A stretch of DNA of 64,000 bases from Sphingomonas dokdonensis (GTDB lineage: Bacteria > Pseudomonadota > Alphaproteobacteria > Sphingomonadales > Sphingomonadaceae): assembly GCF_002197685.1 (NCBI RefSeq), contig NZ_NBBI01000001.1, forward strand, positions 310,001-374,000, in the 5' to 3' direction. Shown here in pieces: positions 17,679 through 26,635 of the stretch. Within the stretch, counting starts at the first letter, position 1, and each line of letters opens with the position of its first letter. Both the position numbers and the translations under genes were made by a program. Below the pieces are notes generated by a model. The model was not told the origin of the DNA. It did not search any database and saw nothing but the letters and a program-made list of their open reading frames with translations.

Positions 17679-18021
17679 GTCGTTAACTGACGGATCGGCC
17701 CGGCCGGTGGCAGGCCGCTTCGTACCAGCCGAAGCTAGCGCGATAGCGCTCCGGCGCGCCTGCAACCGCCCGATTGTGCCACAGGAAAGAAAAAGCATAC
17801 CGCTCGGTACGAAAAGCGGTTGACGCTCTGCTGCTGCGCCAATATACCATCTGGTATAGAAAGCGGCAGCCACGGAATGCGGTGCCGCGATCGCTGGTTC
17901 GGGCGCAGCGGTGATCCCGATCACCCACGGTACTCGCCATGAAAATCATCGCGTGTCTTCGCGGGTAGTCGTGTCATGCGATTCCTCGCTGCGGGGGCGT
18001 GCGCAACGGAAAGGGAGCAGC
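17679..18021. other. Gene-free 343-bp region with a regulated promoter
   Basis: No convincing coding sequence lies between the glycosyltransferase and the small hypothetical gene. The central part holds the twin-operator promoter annotated separately. On the minus strand a short open frame (about 17683-17949) contains PERYRASFGWYEA, faintly like the end of an alpha/beta hydrolase, but there is no start signal or domain, so it is at most a decayed remnant. Confidence 0.6.
17797..17866 (+). promoter_or_regulatory. Promoter with two repeated ATACC-N4-GGTA operators
   Basis: Two 23-bp imperfect direct repeats, at 17797-17819 and 17844-17866, each contain a dyad ATACC-N4-GGTA followed by a GAAA(A)GCGG tail. 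Between and within them lies a good sigma-70-like promoter: TTGACG at 17820-17825, a 17-nt spacer, and TATACC at 17843-17848. The second dyad (TATACCATCTGGTATA, 17843-17858) covers the -10 box and the first abuts the -35 box. This is the layout of a TetR-type repressed promoter reading rightwards to the gene at 18022. Confidence 0.6.
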
Positions 18022-18447
18022 ATGGCCTATCTCAACTTCGACCCCCTCGCCGAAAGCCTGCCTGCCGGTGCGGCGCTTGCCCCCGTGGCGCCGCCGGTCA
18101 GCACCGCCGCCGACGACAGCCACGCCGCTGCCGGTCGGCTCAGCGCGCTCGAATGGTCGGTGGTCGCCCTGGCGCGCAACGATAGTCTATCCTCGCTCCG
18201 TGCGCCTGGCCGCTTGTCGAGCGCGATGGCGGTGCTGTTCCGCCAGAGCAATCGCCGGCTTGCCGACACCCGGCTCGAGGCGCTGCGGCGCATGGCCGTG
18301 CTCGCCTGGCACCACAGCTTTCAGGTGCCGACCAGCGAGCTTCGCGCATTCTTCGCGGCCGGCTTCAGCACCGGCCAGTATGAAACGATGATGGCAAGCA
18401 TCTCCGGCGCCCTTTCGCGCGATCGCAACCGCCCGCGCCGGCGGTAG
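18022..18447 (+). CDS. Hypothetical protein, 141 aa
   Basis: 141 residues with no signal peptide or membrane segment. The N-terminal 40 residues are Ala/Pro-rich; the rest is helical and arginine-rich (LSALEWSVVALARNDSLSSL, then ALRRMAVLAWHHSF and SELRAFFAAGFS). AAGGGAG precedes the ATG at 18022. It is the first gene after the twin-operator promoter, with an untranslated leader of about 160 nt. No family was recognised. Confidence 0.7.
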   Translation: MAYLNFDPLAESLPAGAALAPVAPPVSTAADDSHAAAGRLSALEWSVVALARNDSLSSLRAPGRLSSAMAVLFRQSNRRLADTRLEALRRMAVLAWHHSFQVPTSELRAFFAAGFSTGQYETMMASISGALSRDRNRPRRR

Positions 18448-18515
18448 GGCGCACAGGAAAAGGGCGATCGACACGCGGAAACTCTGATTTCCGGTTAACT
18501 TGCATCATAGTGACC

Positions 18516-18541
18516 GGAACGGACGCGCGACCGGCATCGTT
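18516..18541 (+). promoter_or_regulatory. EcfG-type general stress promoter
   Basis: GGAAC at 18516-18520, 17 nt, then CGTT at 18538-18541, a full match to the alphaproteobacterial EcfG (general stress response) consensus GGAAC-N16/17-CGTT. It sits 26 bp before the ATG of the SRPBCC gene and reads into the three-gene SRPBCC/ADH/SDR operon. Confidence 0.7.
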
Positions 18542-18567
18542 GGAGGGCCATTCATCAGGAGGATGAA

Positions 18568-19173
18568 ATGGCCGAGACGATCGATCCCGTGCGCGCGGAC
18601 GATGCGCCGCTCTCCACATCGAAACATCACGCCGCTGCGATCGACGCGGCGACGCAGCACTATGACACACCCGAGCAGGGCGACCCCGATCAACTGATCG
18701 GCCGTACCGTCACCATCAACCGCCCCCGCGCCGAGCTTTACGCCTTCTGGCGCGACTTCGCGAACCTGCCCAGCTTCATGGACAATGTGGAGCGGATCGA
18801 CGTGCTCGACGACCGCCGCTCGCATTGGACGGTGAAGGCACCGGGCGGCACGCATGTCGAATGGACGGCGGCGATCACCGACGAAGCCGAGGGCGAATTC
18901 ATCGCCTGGGCCTCCGAAGAGGGCGCCAGCGTGCCCAACAGCGGCCGCATCGACTTTCGCGATGCGCAGGGTGACCGCGGCACGATCGTCACCGCCACGA
19001 TCCTCTACGATCCACCCGCCGGCCTCATCGGAAAGGTGATCGCCAAGATGTTCCAGCGCGAACCCGCGATCCAGGCGCGCCGCGACCTGCGCCGCTTCAA
19101 GCAATTGATGGAAACCGGCGAGGTCGCCACCGGCGCCCGCAACCGCCGCGAGCGGGAAGAGAGGAAGAACTGA
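18568..19173 (+). CDS. SRPBCC family (polyketide cyclase/dehydrase-like) protein
   Basis: 201 residues. Residues about 45-180 are a START-like SRPBCC domain ([24 protein letters not shown] at the start, then [21 protein letters not shown]), of the COG5637 type often seen in stress operons. It would bind a hydrophobic ligand; no enzymatic residues are assigned. AGGAGGATGAA precedes the ATG at 18568. TGATG overlaps its stop with the dehydrogenase start. The EcfG-like promoter upstream suggests general-stress control. Confidence 0.88.
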   Translation: MAETIDPVRADDAPLSTSKHHAAAIDAATQHYDTPEQGDPDQLIGRTVTINRPRAELYAFWRDFANLPSFMDNVERIDVLDDRRSHWTVKAPGGTHVEWTAAITDEAEGEFIAWASEEGASVPNSGRIDFRDAQGDRGTIVTATILYDPPAGLIGKVIAKMFQREPAIQARRDLRRFKQLMETGEVATGARNRREREERKN

Positions 19174-20369
19174 TGCGCGCGCTCACTTGGCACGGCAAGC
19201 ATGACGTGCGCGTCGACACGGTCGACGATCCCGAGATCCTCAATCCGCGAGACGCGATCATCAAGATAACGTCCACCGCGATCTGCGGCTCGGACCTGCA
19301 CCTGTACGACGGCTACATTCCGACCATGAAGTCGGGCGACATCCTGGGCCACGAATTCATGGGTGAGGTGGTCGAGGTCGGCGCCAAGTCGACGCTCAAG
19401 AAGGGCCAGCGCGTCGTCGTGCCGTTCACCATCTCGTGCGGTTCCTGCTACCATTGCGGCAAGCATCAATATTCGGCCTGCGACAATGGCTTGCCGGCCG
19501 ACAATCAGGACATCGCCCAGACCTTGTACGGCCAACCCATGGCCGGCTTGTTCGGCTACAGCCACATGACCGGCGGCTATGCGGGCGGGCAGGCGGAATA
19601 TGTCCGCGTGCCATTCAGCGACGTCGGCCCGATCGTCGTTCCCGATGGTGTCGAGGACGACAAGGTCCTGTTCCTTTCGGACATCCTGCCCACCGGCTGG
19701 ATGGCGGCGGAAAATGCCGAGATCGAGCCGGGCGACACCGTCGCGGTCTGGGGCTGCGGCCCGGTCGGGTTGTTCGCCGTCCAGTCCGCCTTTCTGATGG
19801 GCGCCGCGCGTGTCATCGCGATCGACCATTTTCCCCGCCGGCTGGAGCTCGCGCGCCGCTTCGGCGCCGAGACGATCAATTTCGAGGAAACCGCCACCTA
19901 CGAGGCGTTGCTTGAGATGACCGGCGGCATCGGCCCCGATGCCTGCATCGACGCGGTCGGGCTGGAGGCGCACGGCTTCTTCGTCGACAATGTGGTCGAT
20001 CAGATCAAGGCCTCGCTGTTCCTCGGCACCGATCGCACCCATTCGATCCGCCAGGCAATCCTAGCCTGCCGCAAGGGCGGGCGGGTCTCGATGCCCGCGG
20101 TGTACGGCGGCTTCGTCGACAAATTCCCGCTTGGCGCGTTCATGGAAAAGGGGCTGACGCTCAAAACAGGCCAGACCCATGTGCAGCATTATCTGCCCGG
20201 GCTGCTCAATGCGATCATGGAAGGGAAGATCGATACGACCTTCCTCATCAGCCACACCTTGCCGCTCGAAAACGCGCCGGACGGCTATCGCATGTTCCAC
20301 GACAAGCAGAACGAAGTGACCAAGGTGGTGCTGAAGCCCGGCCTTGAGCGCGTCGAACTCGACATCTGA
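19173..20369 (+). CDS. Zinc-dependent alcohol dehydrogenase (formaldehyde-dehydrogenase-like)
   Basis: 398 residues of the medium-chain dehydrogenase family. The catalytic-zinc segments are [10 protein letters not shown] and [12 protein letters not shown]; the structural-zinc cysteines have spacing C-x2-C-x2-C-x7-C ([15 protein letters not shown]). The NAD site is [13 protein letters not shown]. It resembles the glutathione-independent formaldehyde/threonine-dehydrogenase-like group, but the substrate is unknown. It is the middle gene of the probable stress operon. Confidence 0.9.
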   Translation: MRALTWHGKHDVRVDTVDDPEILNPRDAIIKITSTAICGSDLHLYDGYIPTMKSGDILGHEFMGEVVEVGAKSTLKKGQRVVVPFTISCGSCYHCGKHQYSACDNGLPADNQDIAQTLYGQPMAGLFGYSHMTGGYAGGQAEYVRVPFSDVGPIVVPDGVEDDKVLFLSDILPTGWMAAENAEIEPGDTVAVWGCGPVGLFAVQSAFLMGAARVIAIDHFPRRLELARRFGAETINFEETATYEALLEMTGGIGPDACIDAVGLEAHGFFVDNVVDQIKASLFLGTDRTHSIRQAILACRKGGRVSMPAVYGGFVDKFPLGAFMEKGLTLKTGQTHVQHYLPGLLNAIMEGKIDTTFLISHTLPLENAPDGYRMFHDKQNEVTKVVLKPGLERVELDI

Positions 20370-20381
20370 GGAGAGACGGAC

Positions 20382-21170
20382 ATGGCAGGCAAACTCGCCA
20401 TCGTAACGGGCGCATCGACCGGTATCGGCTTTGAGCTCGCCACCATCGCCGCGCGCGAGGGCTATGATCTGATTGTCGTCGCCGACGAGCCGCTGATCGA
20501 CGCCGCCGCGCGCGACTTCAAGCAATTCGGCACCGACGTGCAATCGGTCGAGGCGGACTTGTCCACCATCGACGGGGTCGACCGGATGCTCGCCGCCGCG
20601 AACGGCCGCCAGATCGATCTGGTGTGCGCCAACGCCGGCATCAGCAAGGGCGGCCCGTTCCTCGACGAAAGCGTGGCCGACTGGCGCCACTCGGTGGACA
20701 CCAACGTCACTGGCACGGTGTATCTGCTGCAAAAGGTGCTGCGTGACATGGTGGCGCGCGACAGCGGCAAGGTGCTCGTGACCGGTTCGATCGTCGGCTA
20801 CATCCCCGGTGCCTTCAACGCGATCTACAATGCGACCAAGGCGTTCATCGATAACTTCACCGAGGCGCTGCGAAACGAGCTGAAGGACGCGGACGGCGTC
20901 ACGCTGACCACGCTGATGCCCGGCGCGACCGAGACCGAGTTCTTTGCCCGCGCCGACATGCTCGACACGTCGGTGGGGCAAAGCAAGAAGGCCGATCCGG
21001 CCAAGGTTGCGCAGGATGGCTGGGACGCGCTGATGGCCGGCAAGGGCCACATCGTTTCCGGCGTCGCCAACAAGCTGCAGGTGCTGGCCTCTGGCGTCGT
21101 GCCGCAATCGACGCTGGCGCAGCTTCACCGCGGCATGGCGGAGCCGGGCAGCGGCGACGCGAAGGAATAG
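20382..21170 (+). CDS. Short-chain dehydrogenase/reductase
   Basis: 262 residues. The NAD(P) motif TGASTGIGFE is at residues 8-17, NAG at about 86-88, and the active-site Tyr and Lys are in YNATKAF. GGAGAGA precedes the ATG. It is the last gene of the EcfG-type operon and is followed by a strong hairpin. The substrate cannot be predicted; aldehyde or ketone detoxification under stress would fit the context. Confidence 0.9.
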   Translation: MAGKLAIVTGASTGIGFELATIAAREGYDLIVVADEPLIDAAARDFKQFGTDVQSVEADLSTIDGVDRMLAAANGRQIDLVCANAGISKGGPFLDESVADWRHSVDTNVTGTVYLLQKVLRDMVARDSGKVLVTGSIVGYIPGAFNAIYNATKAFIDNFTEALRNELKDADGVTLTTLMPGATETEFFARADMLDTSVGQSKKADPAKVAQDGWDALMAGKGHIVSGVANKLQVLASGVVPQSTLAQLHRGMAEPGSGDAKE

Positions 21171-21538
21171 TTCGTCGATATAGCGCCCGCTCTGCCGGTC
21201 CGCAGAGCGGGCGCTCGGATCACCAATGCCGATCAGGCATCGATCGGCCTTGAACCCGTTATTAGAACGGCAGCGCTCGACAGCGCCGCCACCGTGCTCA
21301 CCCTCCATTCTCAAGCCGCCGCATCGGTGCCCAGGCGCGCGGGCCCTGGCACAGGTGTCAGGATTTACCCTTAGCCAGCGCTGATACAGCGGATCCGACA
21401 CGCACCGCGCCTGTCGAAAATCGTTGGAATGCTGGCAACGGCGATGCCAACATGACGCGGATTAGGTCGGCGGAACGCGCGAAAAGAACGCGACTGCCGC
21501 CGCACAGCGTCGAGGATAGAGAGAGGGGCCATAGCAGC
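21171..21538. other. Gene-free 368-bp region
   Basis: It begins with the terminator hairpin at 21182-21215 and ends with the GAGAGAGG ribosome site of the acyl-CoA ligase. A short CCGTT-ATTAG-AACGG dyad lies at 21256-21270, and an imperfect stem-loop (GTGCCCAGG ... CCCTGGCAC) near 21330-21355. No open frame with a start signal, tRNA or riboswitch was recognised. Confidence 0.6.
21182..21215 (+). terminator. Strong hairpin after SDR gene
   Basis: A perfect 14-bp stem, AGCGCCCGCTCTGC / GCAGAGCGGGCGCT, with a 6-nt loop, 11 bp after the SDR stop. No T-run follows. It is the likely end of the SRPBCC/ADH/SDR transcript. Confidence 0.65.
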
Positions 21539-23071
21539 ATGACCGACTTGCCGACGACCTTCGGCGACGCGCTCGCCCGGCACGCGGCGGAGCGCCCGCA
21601 GCAGGTCGCGCTCCGCTTCGAGGATCGCGTCACCGATTACGCGACCTTTGACCGACATGCGACGCAGATCGCCAACGGCCTCCTCGCCATGGGGCTGAAG
21701 AAGGGTGACCGCGTCGCCTATCTTGGCAAGAACAGCGACTGGGCGGTGGAGCTCGCGCTCGGCAGCGCGCGCGCCGGCATGGTGCTGGTGCCGGTGATCT
21801 GGCGGCTCGCACCAGCCGAGGTGGATGCCATCCTCAACGATTCCGCGGCCGGCGTTCTTTTCGTTGACCCCGCCTTTGTGCGCCCGTTCGCGGCCGAGCA
21901 GGTGATCGTCATGGATGACGGCTTCGCCCGTTGGCGCGACGCGCAGAGCGACGCACCGCCACCCGTCAGCGTCAGCGATGACGATGTGGTGCTCCAGCTC
22001 TACACCTCGGGCACCACCGGCGCACCGAAGGGCGTGATGCTCAGCCACGGGAACGGCATCCGCCAGCGCAAGAACCAGATCGAGGCGAACATCGAATGGC
22101 TGCTCGCCAATCCCGGCGACACCACGATCATCGCCATGCCGTACGGCCATATCGGCGGCGTCGGCGTGGCGCTCGGCGCGGTGAATAGCGGGCAGGAGCT
22201 GATCATCCACGCCGAGTATGACGCCGGCGCCGTGATGGACGCGATCGCTGCGCATCGCGTCCGCCGCCTGTTCCTGGTCCCCGCTGCGATCGGCCTGATG
22301 CTGCAGCACCCCAAAGCAGCGACCGCCGATTTCTCCTCGATCGAAACCCTGTCTTACGGCGCCAGCCCGATCCCGCTCCCGCTGCTGCAACAGGCGGTCG
22401 ATCGCATGGGATGCGGCTTCGTGCAGGTCTATGGCATGACCGAGACATGGGGCTCGATCGTCGCGCTGCCGCCCGAGGACCACCTGCCGGGCCGCGAGCA
22501 CAAGATGACGGCGGCGGGCAAGGCGCTACCCGGCGTCGAGCTGAAGATCATCGACGAAGACGGCAACACCTTGCCCCCCGGCCAGATCGGCGAGGTCGCG
22601 ATCCGCAGCCCCAACAACACGCGCGGTTACTGGAACAAGCCCGAGGAGACCGCCAAGGCGCTGATCGGTGACGGCTGGCTGCGCACCGGCGACGCCGGCA
22701 TTCTGGACGAGGACGGCTATCTCTTCATCCAGGATCGCATCAAGGACATGATCATCACCGGCGCGGAGAACGTCTATCCCGCCGAGGTGGAAAGCGCGAT
22801 CTACGGCCATCCTGCGGTGGCCGACGTCGCGGTGATCGGCGTGCCCGATCCCAAATGGGGTGAGGCGGTAAAGGCGATGGTGGTGCTGAAGCCCGACGCC
22901 ACGTGCGACGAGGCGTCGATCATCACCCATGCGCGTGAGCGGATCGCCGGCTTCAAATGTCCGAAGTCCGTCGAATTTATCGCAGAGCTGCCGCGCAATC
23001 CGTCGGGCAAGATCCTGCGCCGCACCCTGCGCGAGCCCTTCTGGGCGGGCCACGAACGGAGAGTGAATTGA
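21539..23071 (+). CDS. Class I acyl-CoA synthetase (AMP-forming ligase)
   Basis: 510 residues of the ANL superfamily. The ATP motif LYTSGTTGAPKGVML, the YGMTETWGS acid-binding motif, GWLRTGDAG and the C-terminal catalytic Lys in NPSGKILRR are all intact. It activates a carboxylic acid, probably medium/long-chain or aromatic-alkyl, to its CoA ester. GAGAGAGG precedes the ATG at 21539. Its stop overlaps the TTG start of the reduced acyl-CoA dehydrogenase, so the two proteins are probably made together. Confidence 0.92.
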   Translation: MTDLPTTFGDALARHAAERPQQVALRFEDRVTDYATFDRHATQIANGLLAMGLKKGDRVAYLGKNSDWAVELALGSARAGMVLVPVIWRLAPAEVDAILNDSAAGVLFVDPAFVRPFAAEQVIVMDDGFARWRDAQSDAPPPVSVSDDDVVLQLYTSGTTGAPKGVMLSHGNGIRQRKNQIEANIEWLLANPGDTTIIAMPYGHIGGVGVALGAVNSGQELIIHAEYDAGAVMDAIAAHRVRRLFLVPAAIGLMLQHPKAATADFSSIETLSYGASPIPLPLLQQAVDRMGCGFVQVYGMTETWGSIVALPPEDHLPGREHKMTAAGKALPGVELKIIDEDGNTLPPGQIGEVAIRSPNNTRGYWNKPEETAKALIGDGWLRTGDAGILDEDGYLFIQDRIKDMIITGAENVYPAEVESAIYGHPAVADVAVIGVPDPKWGEAVKAMVVLKPDATCDEASIITHARERIAGFKCPKSVEFIAELPRNPSGKILRRTLREPFWAGHERRVN

Positions 23072-23811
23072 CCAGCTTCGCACGCACCGACGAGCAGCGG
23101 ATGCTCGCCGAAATGCTCGATTCTACTTTATCGGACGACACCGACTGGCAGGGCGCGGTCGATGCGACCGGCCTCGTCGCGCTCGGTATCCCGGCTGAAG
23201 AAGAGGGGCTCGGCAGCGACCTGCGCGATGCCGCAGTCGTCGCGGCAGCGCTCGGCCGCGCCAATGTCGTTATGCCCTGGGCGGAGCATTGGGTCGCAAC
23301 CCGGCTCGGCGCCCGCGGTGAGGCGGGGCCGCGCGCCGAAGCCCCGGCAGCGGCGCTGACTGGCGCGCAAGATGATGAAGAGCGCGCCTGGGCCGAGGAC
23401 GCGCTCACGGTGCTGCATTGTGCCGAGATCGTCGGTCTGTGCCGCACCATGCTGCGCGATGCGGCGCTGTTCTCGAAGGAGCGCAAGCAGTTCGGCGTGG
23501 CGATCGCCTCCTTCCAGGCGCTGCGCCACCGCATGGCCGACATGGCGATGATCCTGGAACAGGCCGACGCGATCACCGATCTAGCGATCGTCGCCTTTGA
23601 CGACGATGCAGCCGCCCGCACCCGCGCGGTATCTGCGGCCCGTGTCATCTGCGACGATGCCGCACGGCTGGTGGGAGAGGGCGCCGTCCAAATCCACGGC
23701 GCGATGGGCCTCACCGCCGAGCTGCGCCTCGGCGGCTATTTCCGCCGCGCCCGCGTGCTCGCGCAGGGCGACGGCACCGCACGCGCCCATCTGCGCCGCT
23801 ACGCCGCGTAA
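23068..23811 (+). CDS. Reduced acyl-CoA dehydrogenase-like subunit
   Basis: 247 residues starting at a TTG that overlaps the ligase stop codon, with GGAGAG upstream. The last 120 residues match the C-terminal helical domain of acyl-CoA dehydrogenases (LFSKERKQFGVAIASFQALRHRMADM, then GAVQIHGAMGLTAELRLGGYFRRA). Most of the middle FAD beta-domain is missing; a full-length enzyme has about 380 residues. It probably pairs with the complete dehydrogenase at 25433-26581, as in the heteromeric steroid/bile-acid dehydrogenases, but this is inferred. Confidence 0.8.
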   Translation: MTSFARTDEQRMLAEMLDSTLSDDTDWQGAVDATGLVALGIPAEEEGLGSDLRDAAVVAAALGRANVVMPWAEHWVATRLGARGEAGPRAEAPAAALTGAQDDEERAWAEDALTVLHCAEIVGLCRTMLRDAALFSKERKQFGVAIASFQALRHRMADMAMILEQADAITDLAIVAFDDDAAARTRAVSAARVICDDAARLVGEGAVQIHGAMGLTAELRLGGYFRRARVLAQGDGTARAHLRRYAA

Positions 23812-23836
23812 CGGCTCGTCGACAGCGGCCGTCGGC

Positions 23837-25303
23837 TCAGTAATTCCACTGCAATTGCGTGCGGATCACCTGGCCCTCCGCCCGGCCGATCCGTCGCTCG
23901 TCCGCCTCGCGCCGCGTCATGTCGGCAAAGGCGATCGTCAGCTCCAGCGGGTCGATCGGCTGGAATTCGATGCCGATCTCCCATTCGTCGGTTTCCAGCC
24001 GCGGCGCGTTGGTGATCGCCTTCCACCCGCCGCGATATCGCTGCCATCGCACATACGGCATGAAGGGCCCGAGCGGGCTGTTGCGCACCCGCGCCATGCC
24101 CTGCACATAGCCGCCGTCGAGATCGCGCGTGGTGATCGCGCCGATCAGCGGATCGAACTCCGGGCCGCGGCCCCAATTCCACTCAGCCTGCACACCGACC
24201 GGCTGCGGATACAGGATGGCGTGAACGCCGACGCGGTCGTCCTTGAAGCTTGCGGCACTTACGCCGCCGGTCCGCACCTCCGGCCGCACCCGATTGCGCA
24301 TCACCGCACCGCCCACTTCCAGCACCTGCCCGCGAAACGCGCTGCCCAGCTCATCCAGTGCGAACGGCCACGTACCCGTCGCCACGGTCATCAGCCCGTT
24401 GTTACGCTCGGGCCGGTTGACGCCCTGGCCGTTGAACACGCCGACGCCGAACGCGCCAAAATTGCCGAACAGCTTCTGCCCGTCATCCGCCAGGCGATCC
24501 CACACCCGCTGCACCACCGCCGGCGTGTAATAGCCGGCGATGCCGAGATCCCGTTCCGACGGAATCGCGCTATTGATCCCATCCGAACGATCCAGCGTCA
24601 GCCGGTTGGAGGAAGACTGCATGTTCTCCCACCCATAGGGCACCTTTGACTGGCCGAACCGCAGCCGAAAGCGCCGCTCGCGATCCGGGAACCAGTCGAC
24701 ATAGGCGTCGCGCAATTGCGCAAAGCCCTCGCGCCGCTCGCCGTTCGACTGGTCGTTCACTGCGCTCGCGAAATCGGGCTGGAAGTAGAAGGCGACATCG
24801 TCCGTCACATTGCCCGAGAACACGAGGCGAATGCGCCGAAAGGTGAAATTGCCCTGGTCGGTGATCCCGCTGTCGCCCGGCGAGCGCAGCCGCGACCGAC
24901 CCGCCGGTGCCGTCGCATCGCCGGCAACGATCTCGTTGAGCCGCAGCTGCGTATAGCCGCGCAGGCCGATCTTCTGGAACCACGGTCGCCGCTTGGTCGC
25001 GCCAGCATCCGCTACGACAGACGCAGCAGGCGTTGGCGCGGACTGCTCGGCGCCTTGCTGCGCCACCGCCGCCGGCAGCGTAACAGGCGGCGCGGCGACG
25101 AAAGGAGGCTTCTCGGCTGTGCTGGCTGTTGCCGCCGCTGGTGCAGCGGGAGCCTGCGCCTTCTGCAAAGCGATCAGCTCGCGCAGCTGCGCCTTCAGCT
25201 CGTCGATCTGCTGCTGTAGCTCCTCAACCGTCTGCGCATGCGCGGGCAGTGGCAGCGTCGCAATGCCCAGCATCATGGCCGCGATCCGTCCGCGCTGCCC
25301 CAT
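23837..25303 (-). CDS. OprO/OprP-type outer-membrane porin
   Basis: 488 residues. A signal peptide (MGQRGRIAAMMLGIATLPLPAHA) leads into a short coiled coil (QTVEELQQQIDELKAQLRELIALQ) and an Ala/Pro linker, then a beta-barrel with alternating aromatic strands ending in LQWNY. The N-terminal coiled coil plus barrel is the phosphate-selective porin O/P plan. The ATG at 25303 is preferred to the preceding GTG. No Pho box was seen upstream. Its place in an acyl-CoA cluster suggests uptake of the substrate rather than phosphate. Confidence 0.88.
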   Translation of the reverse strand: MGQRGRIAAMMLGIATLPLPAHAQTVEELQQQIDELKAQLRELIALQKAQAPAAPAAATASTAEKPPFVAAPPVTLPAAVAQQGAEQSAPTPAASVVADAGATKRRPWFQKIGLRGYTQLRLNEIVAGDATAPAGRSRLRSPGDSGITDQGNFTFRRIRLVFSGNVTDDVAFYFQPDFASAVNDQSNGERREGFAQLRDAYVDWFPDRERRFRLRFGQSKVPYGWENMQSSSNRLTLDRSDGINSAIPSERDLGIAGYYTPAVVQRVWDRLADDGQKLFGNFGAFGVGVFNGQGVNRPERNNGLMTVATGTWPFALDELGSAFRGQVLEVGGAVMRNRVRPEVRTGGVSAASFKDDRVGVHAILYPQPVGVQAEWNWGRGPEFDPLIGAITTRDLDGGYVQGMARVRNSPLGPFMPYVRWQRYRGGWKAITNAPRLETDEWEIGIEFQPIDPLELTIAFADMTRREADERRIGRAEGQVIRTQLQWNY

Positions 25304-25432
25304 CACTCAATCCCCAGAGCCAATGCGTCAGAAGCCACCACAGCAGCTTCACGCTCTCCCATAGAGGCGCAGCCCTATGCCTGAACGGGATCACTGGCAA
25401 ATGCCGGCACGCTGGCCGAGAGGCAGGCGGAA

Positions 25433-26581
25433 CTAGGCCGCCTGATCCACCACCACCCGCGCGATCAGGTCGCGCTGGATCTCGTTCGAGCCGGCATAGA
25501 TGCTAGCCGCGCGATTGTTGAGGTACTTGGGCATCGCCACCGCGATCGCATCGGGCGCATCGTCGAGTGAGCCCTGCCATTCGGCGGCGATCTCCAGCGC
25601 CAGCAGGTCGATCCGTTGCGAGGCTTCGGTGCCCAGCACCTTCATCATCGACGGCCGCACCGCATCGCTCGGTCCGCGGCCTTCCAGGCTCGCCAGCTCG
25701 ATCGCGCGCAGCGCCTCCACCGCGATCGCCTCGCGCGCCAGCCGCTCGCGATTGCTCTCATGCGCCAGCCACCCGGTCGCTTCGGCCGCCTCACGCACCA
25801 TCTCCAGCGTGGCGGCGAGCCCGGGCGCGTAGCGTCCGCCGCGCTCAAAGGTCAGCAGGTGCTTGGCCACCGTCCAGCCGTCATTCTCCGCGCCCAGCCG
25901 GCCGCTCACCGGCACCCGCACGTCGTCGAAGAATACCTGGTTGAACTCATGCTCGCCCGCCAGCGTATGGATCGGCGACACGGTGATGCCCGGCGTGTCC
26001 ATCTCCAGCAGCAGGAAGGTGATGCCGGTCTGCGGCCGCCCCTCGCTGCTGGTGCGCACCAGGCAGAACATGCGGTTGGCGAAATGCGCATGCGTGGTCC
26101 AGATCTTGGAGCCGTTCAGCACGTAATCGTTGCCATCACGAACGGCGCGCAGCTTCAGCGAGGCAAGGTCCGATCCCGATCCCGGCTCCGAATAGCCCTG
26201 GCACCAGCGATCCTCGCCCGACAGGATGCGCGGCAGCAGCGTCGCCTTCTGCTTGGGCGATCCGTAATGCATGATGACGGGCGCCACCATCTTCAGCCCC
26301 ATCGGCGACAGGCCGGGCGCGTGCGCGCGGGCATATTCCTCCGCCCAGATATACCGCTGGATCTCGTTCCAGCCGGTGCCGCCATATTCCACCGGCCAAT
26401 CGGGTGCGGCCCAGCCCTTCGCGTGCAGGATGCGCTGCCAGGCGTCGGCGATATCGGGATGCAGAAACACGCTGGTGCCACGCCGCGCGCCGCGCCGCAG
26501 CTCGGGGGGCAGCTTCTCCGCCAGGAAGGTACGCACCTCGTCGCGAAAGGCGCGCGCGTCGGCGCTGTTCAGGCTTTCCAT
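25433..26581 (-). CDS. Acyl-CoA dehydrogenase, full length
   Basis: 382 residues with all three domains: EEYARAHAPGLSPMG helices, beta-domain signature YSEPGSGSDLAS, and a C-terminal helical domain ending in YAGSNEIQRDLIAR, where this subfamily places its closing motif. It resembles the long-chain/steroid type (FadE). It faces the ligase genes across the porin. The ATG at 26581 is preferred because the protein starts like its family there. It is a likely catalytic partner of the reduced subunit. Confidence 0.91.
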   Translation of the reverse strand: MESLNSADARAFRDEVRTFLAEKLPPELRRGARRGTSVFLHPDIADAWQRILHAKGWAAPDWPVEYGGTGWNEIQRYIWAEEYARAHAPGLSPMGLKMVAPVIMHYGSPKQKATLLPRILSGEDRWCQGYSEPGSGSDLASLKLRAVRDGNDYVLNGSKIWTTHAHFANRMFCLVRTSSEGRPQTGITFLLLEMDTPGITVSPIHTLAGEHEFNQVFFDDVRVPVSGRLGAENDGWTVAKHLLTFERGGRYAPGLAATLEMVREAAEATGWLAHESNRERLAREAIAVEALRAIELASLEGRGPSDAVRPSMMKVLGTEASQRIDLLALEIAAEWQGSLDDAPDAIAVAMPKYLNNRAASIYAGSNEIQRDLIARVVVDQAA

Positions 26582-26635
26582 GCCCGGTACCGTGCGCTGC
26601 TCGCGCCTTGGCGCGCACCTGACGCTCCTGTCAGG

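Noticed and set aside
17683..17949. Small minus-strand frame that hints at an alpha/beta hydrolase end
   Set aside because: No start signal and no domain. The similarity is limited to a few residues, so it is recorded only as a possible remnant.
21472..21476. GGAAC near the acyl-CoA ligase as an EcfG promoter
   Set aside because: No CGTT or GTT lies 16-17 nt downstream.
25304..25432. Pho box before the OprO/P-like porin
   Set aside because: No pair of CTGTCAT-like repeats was seen; phosphate control is therefore not claimed.
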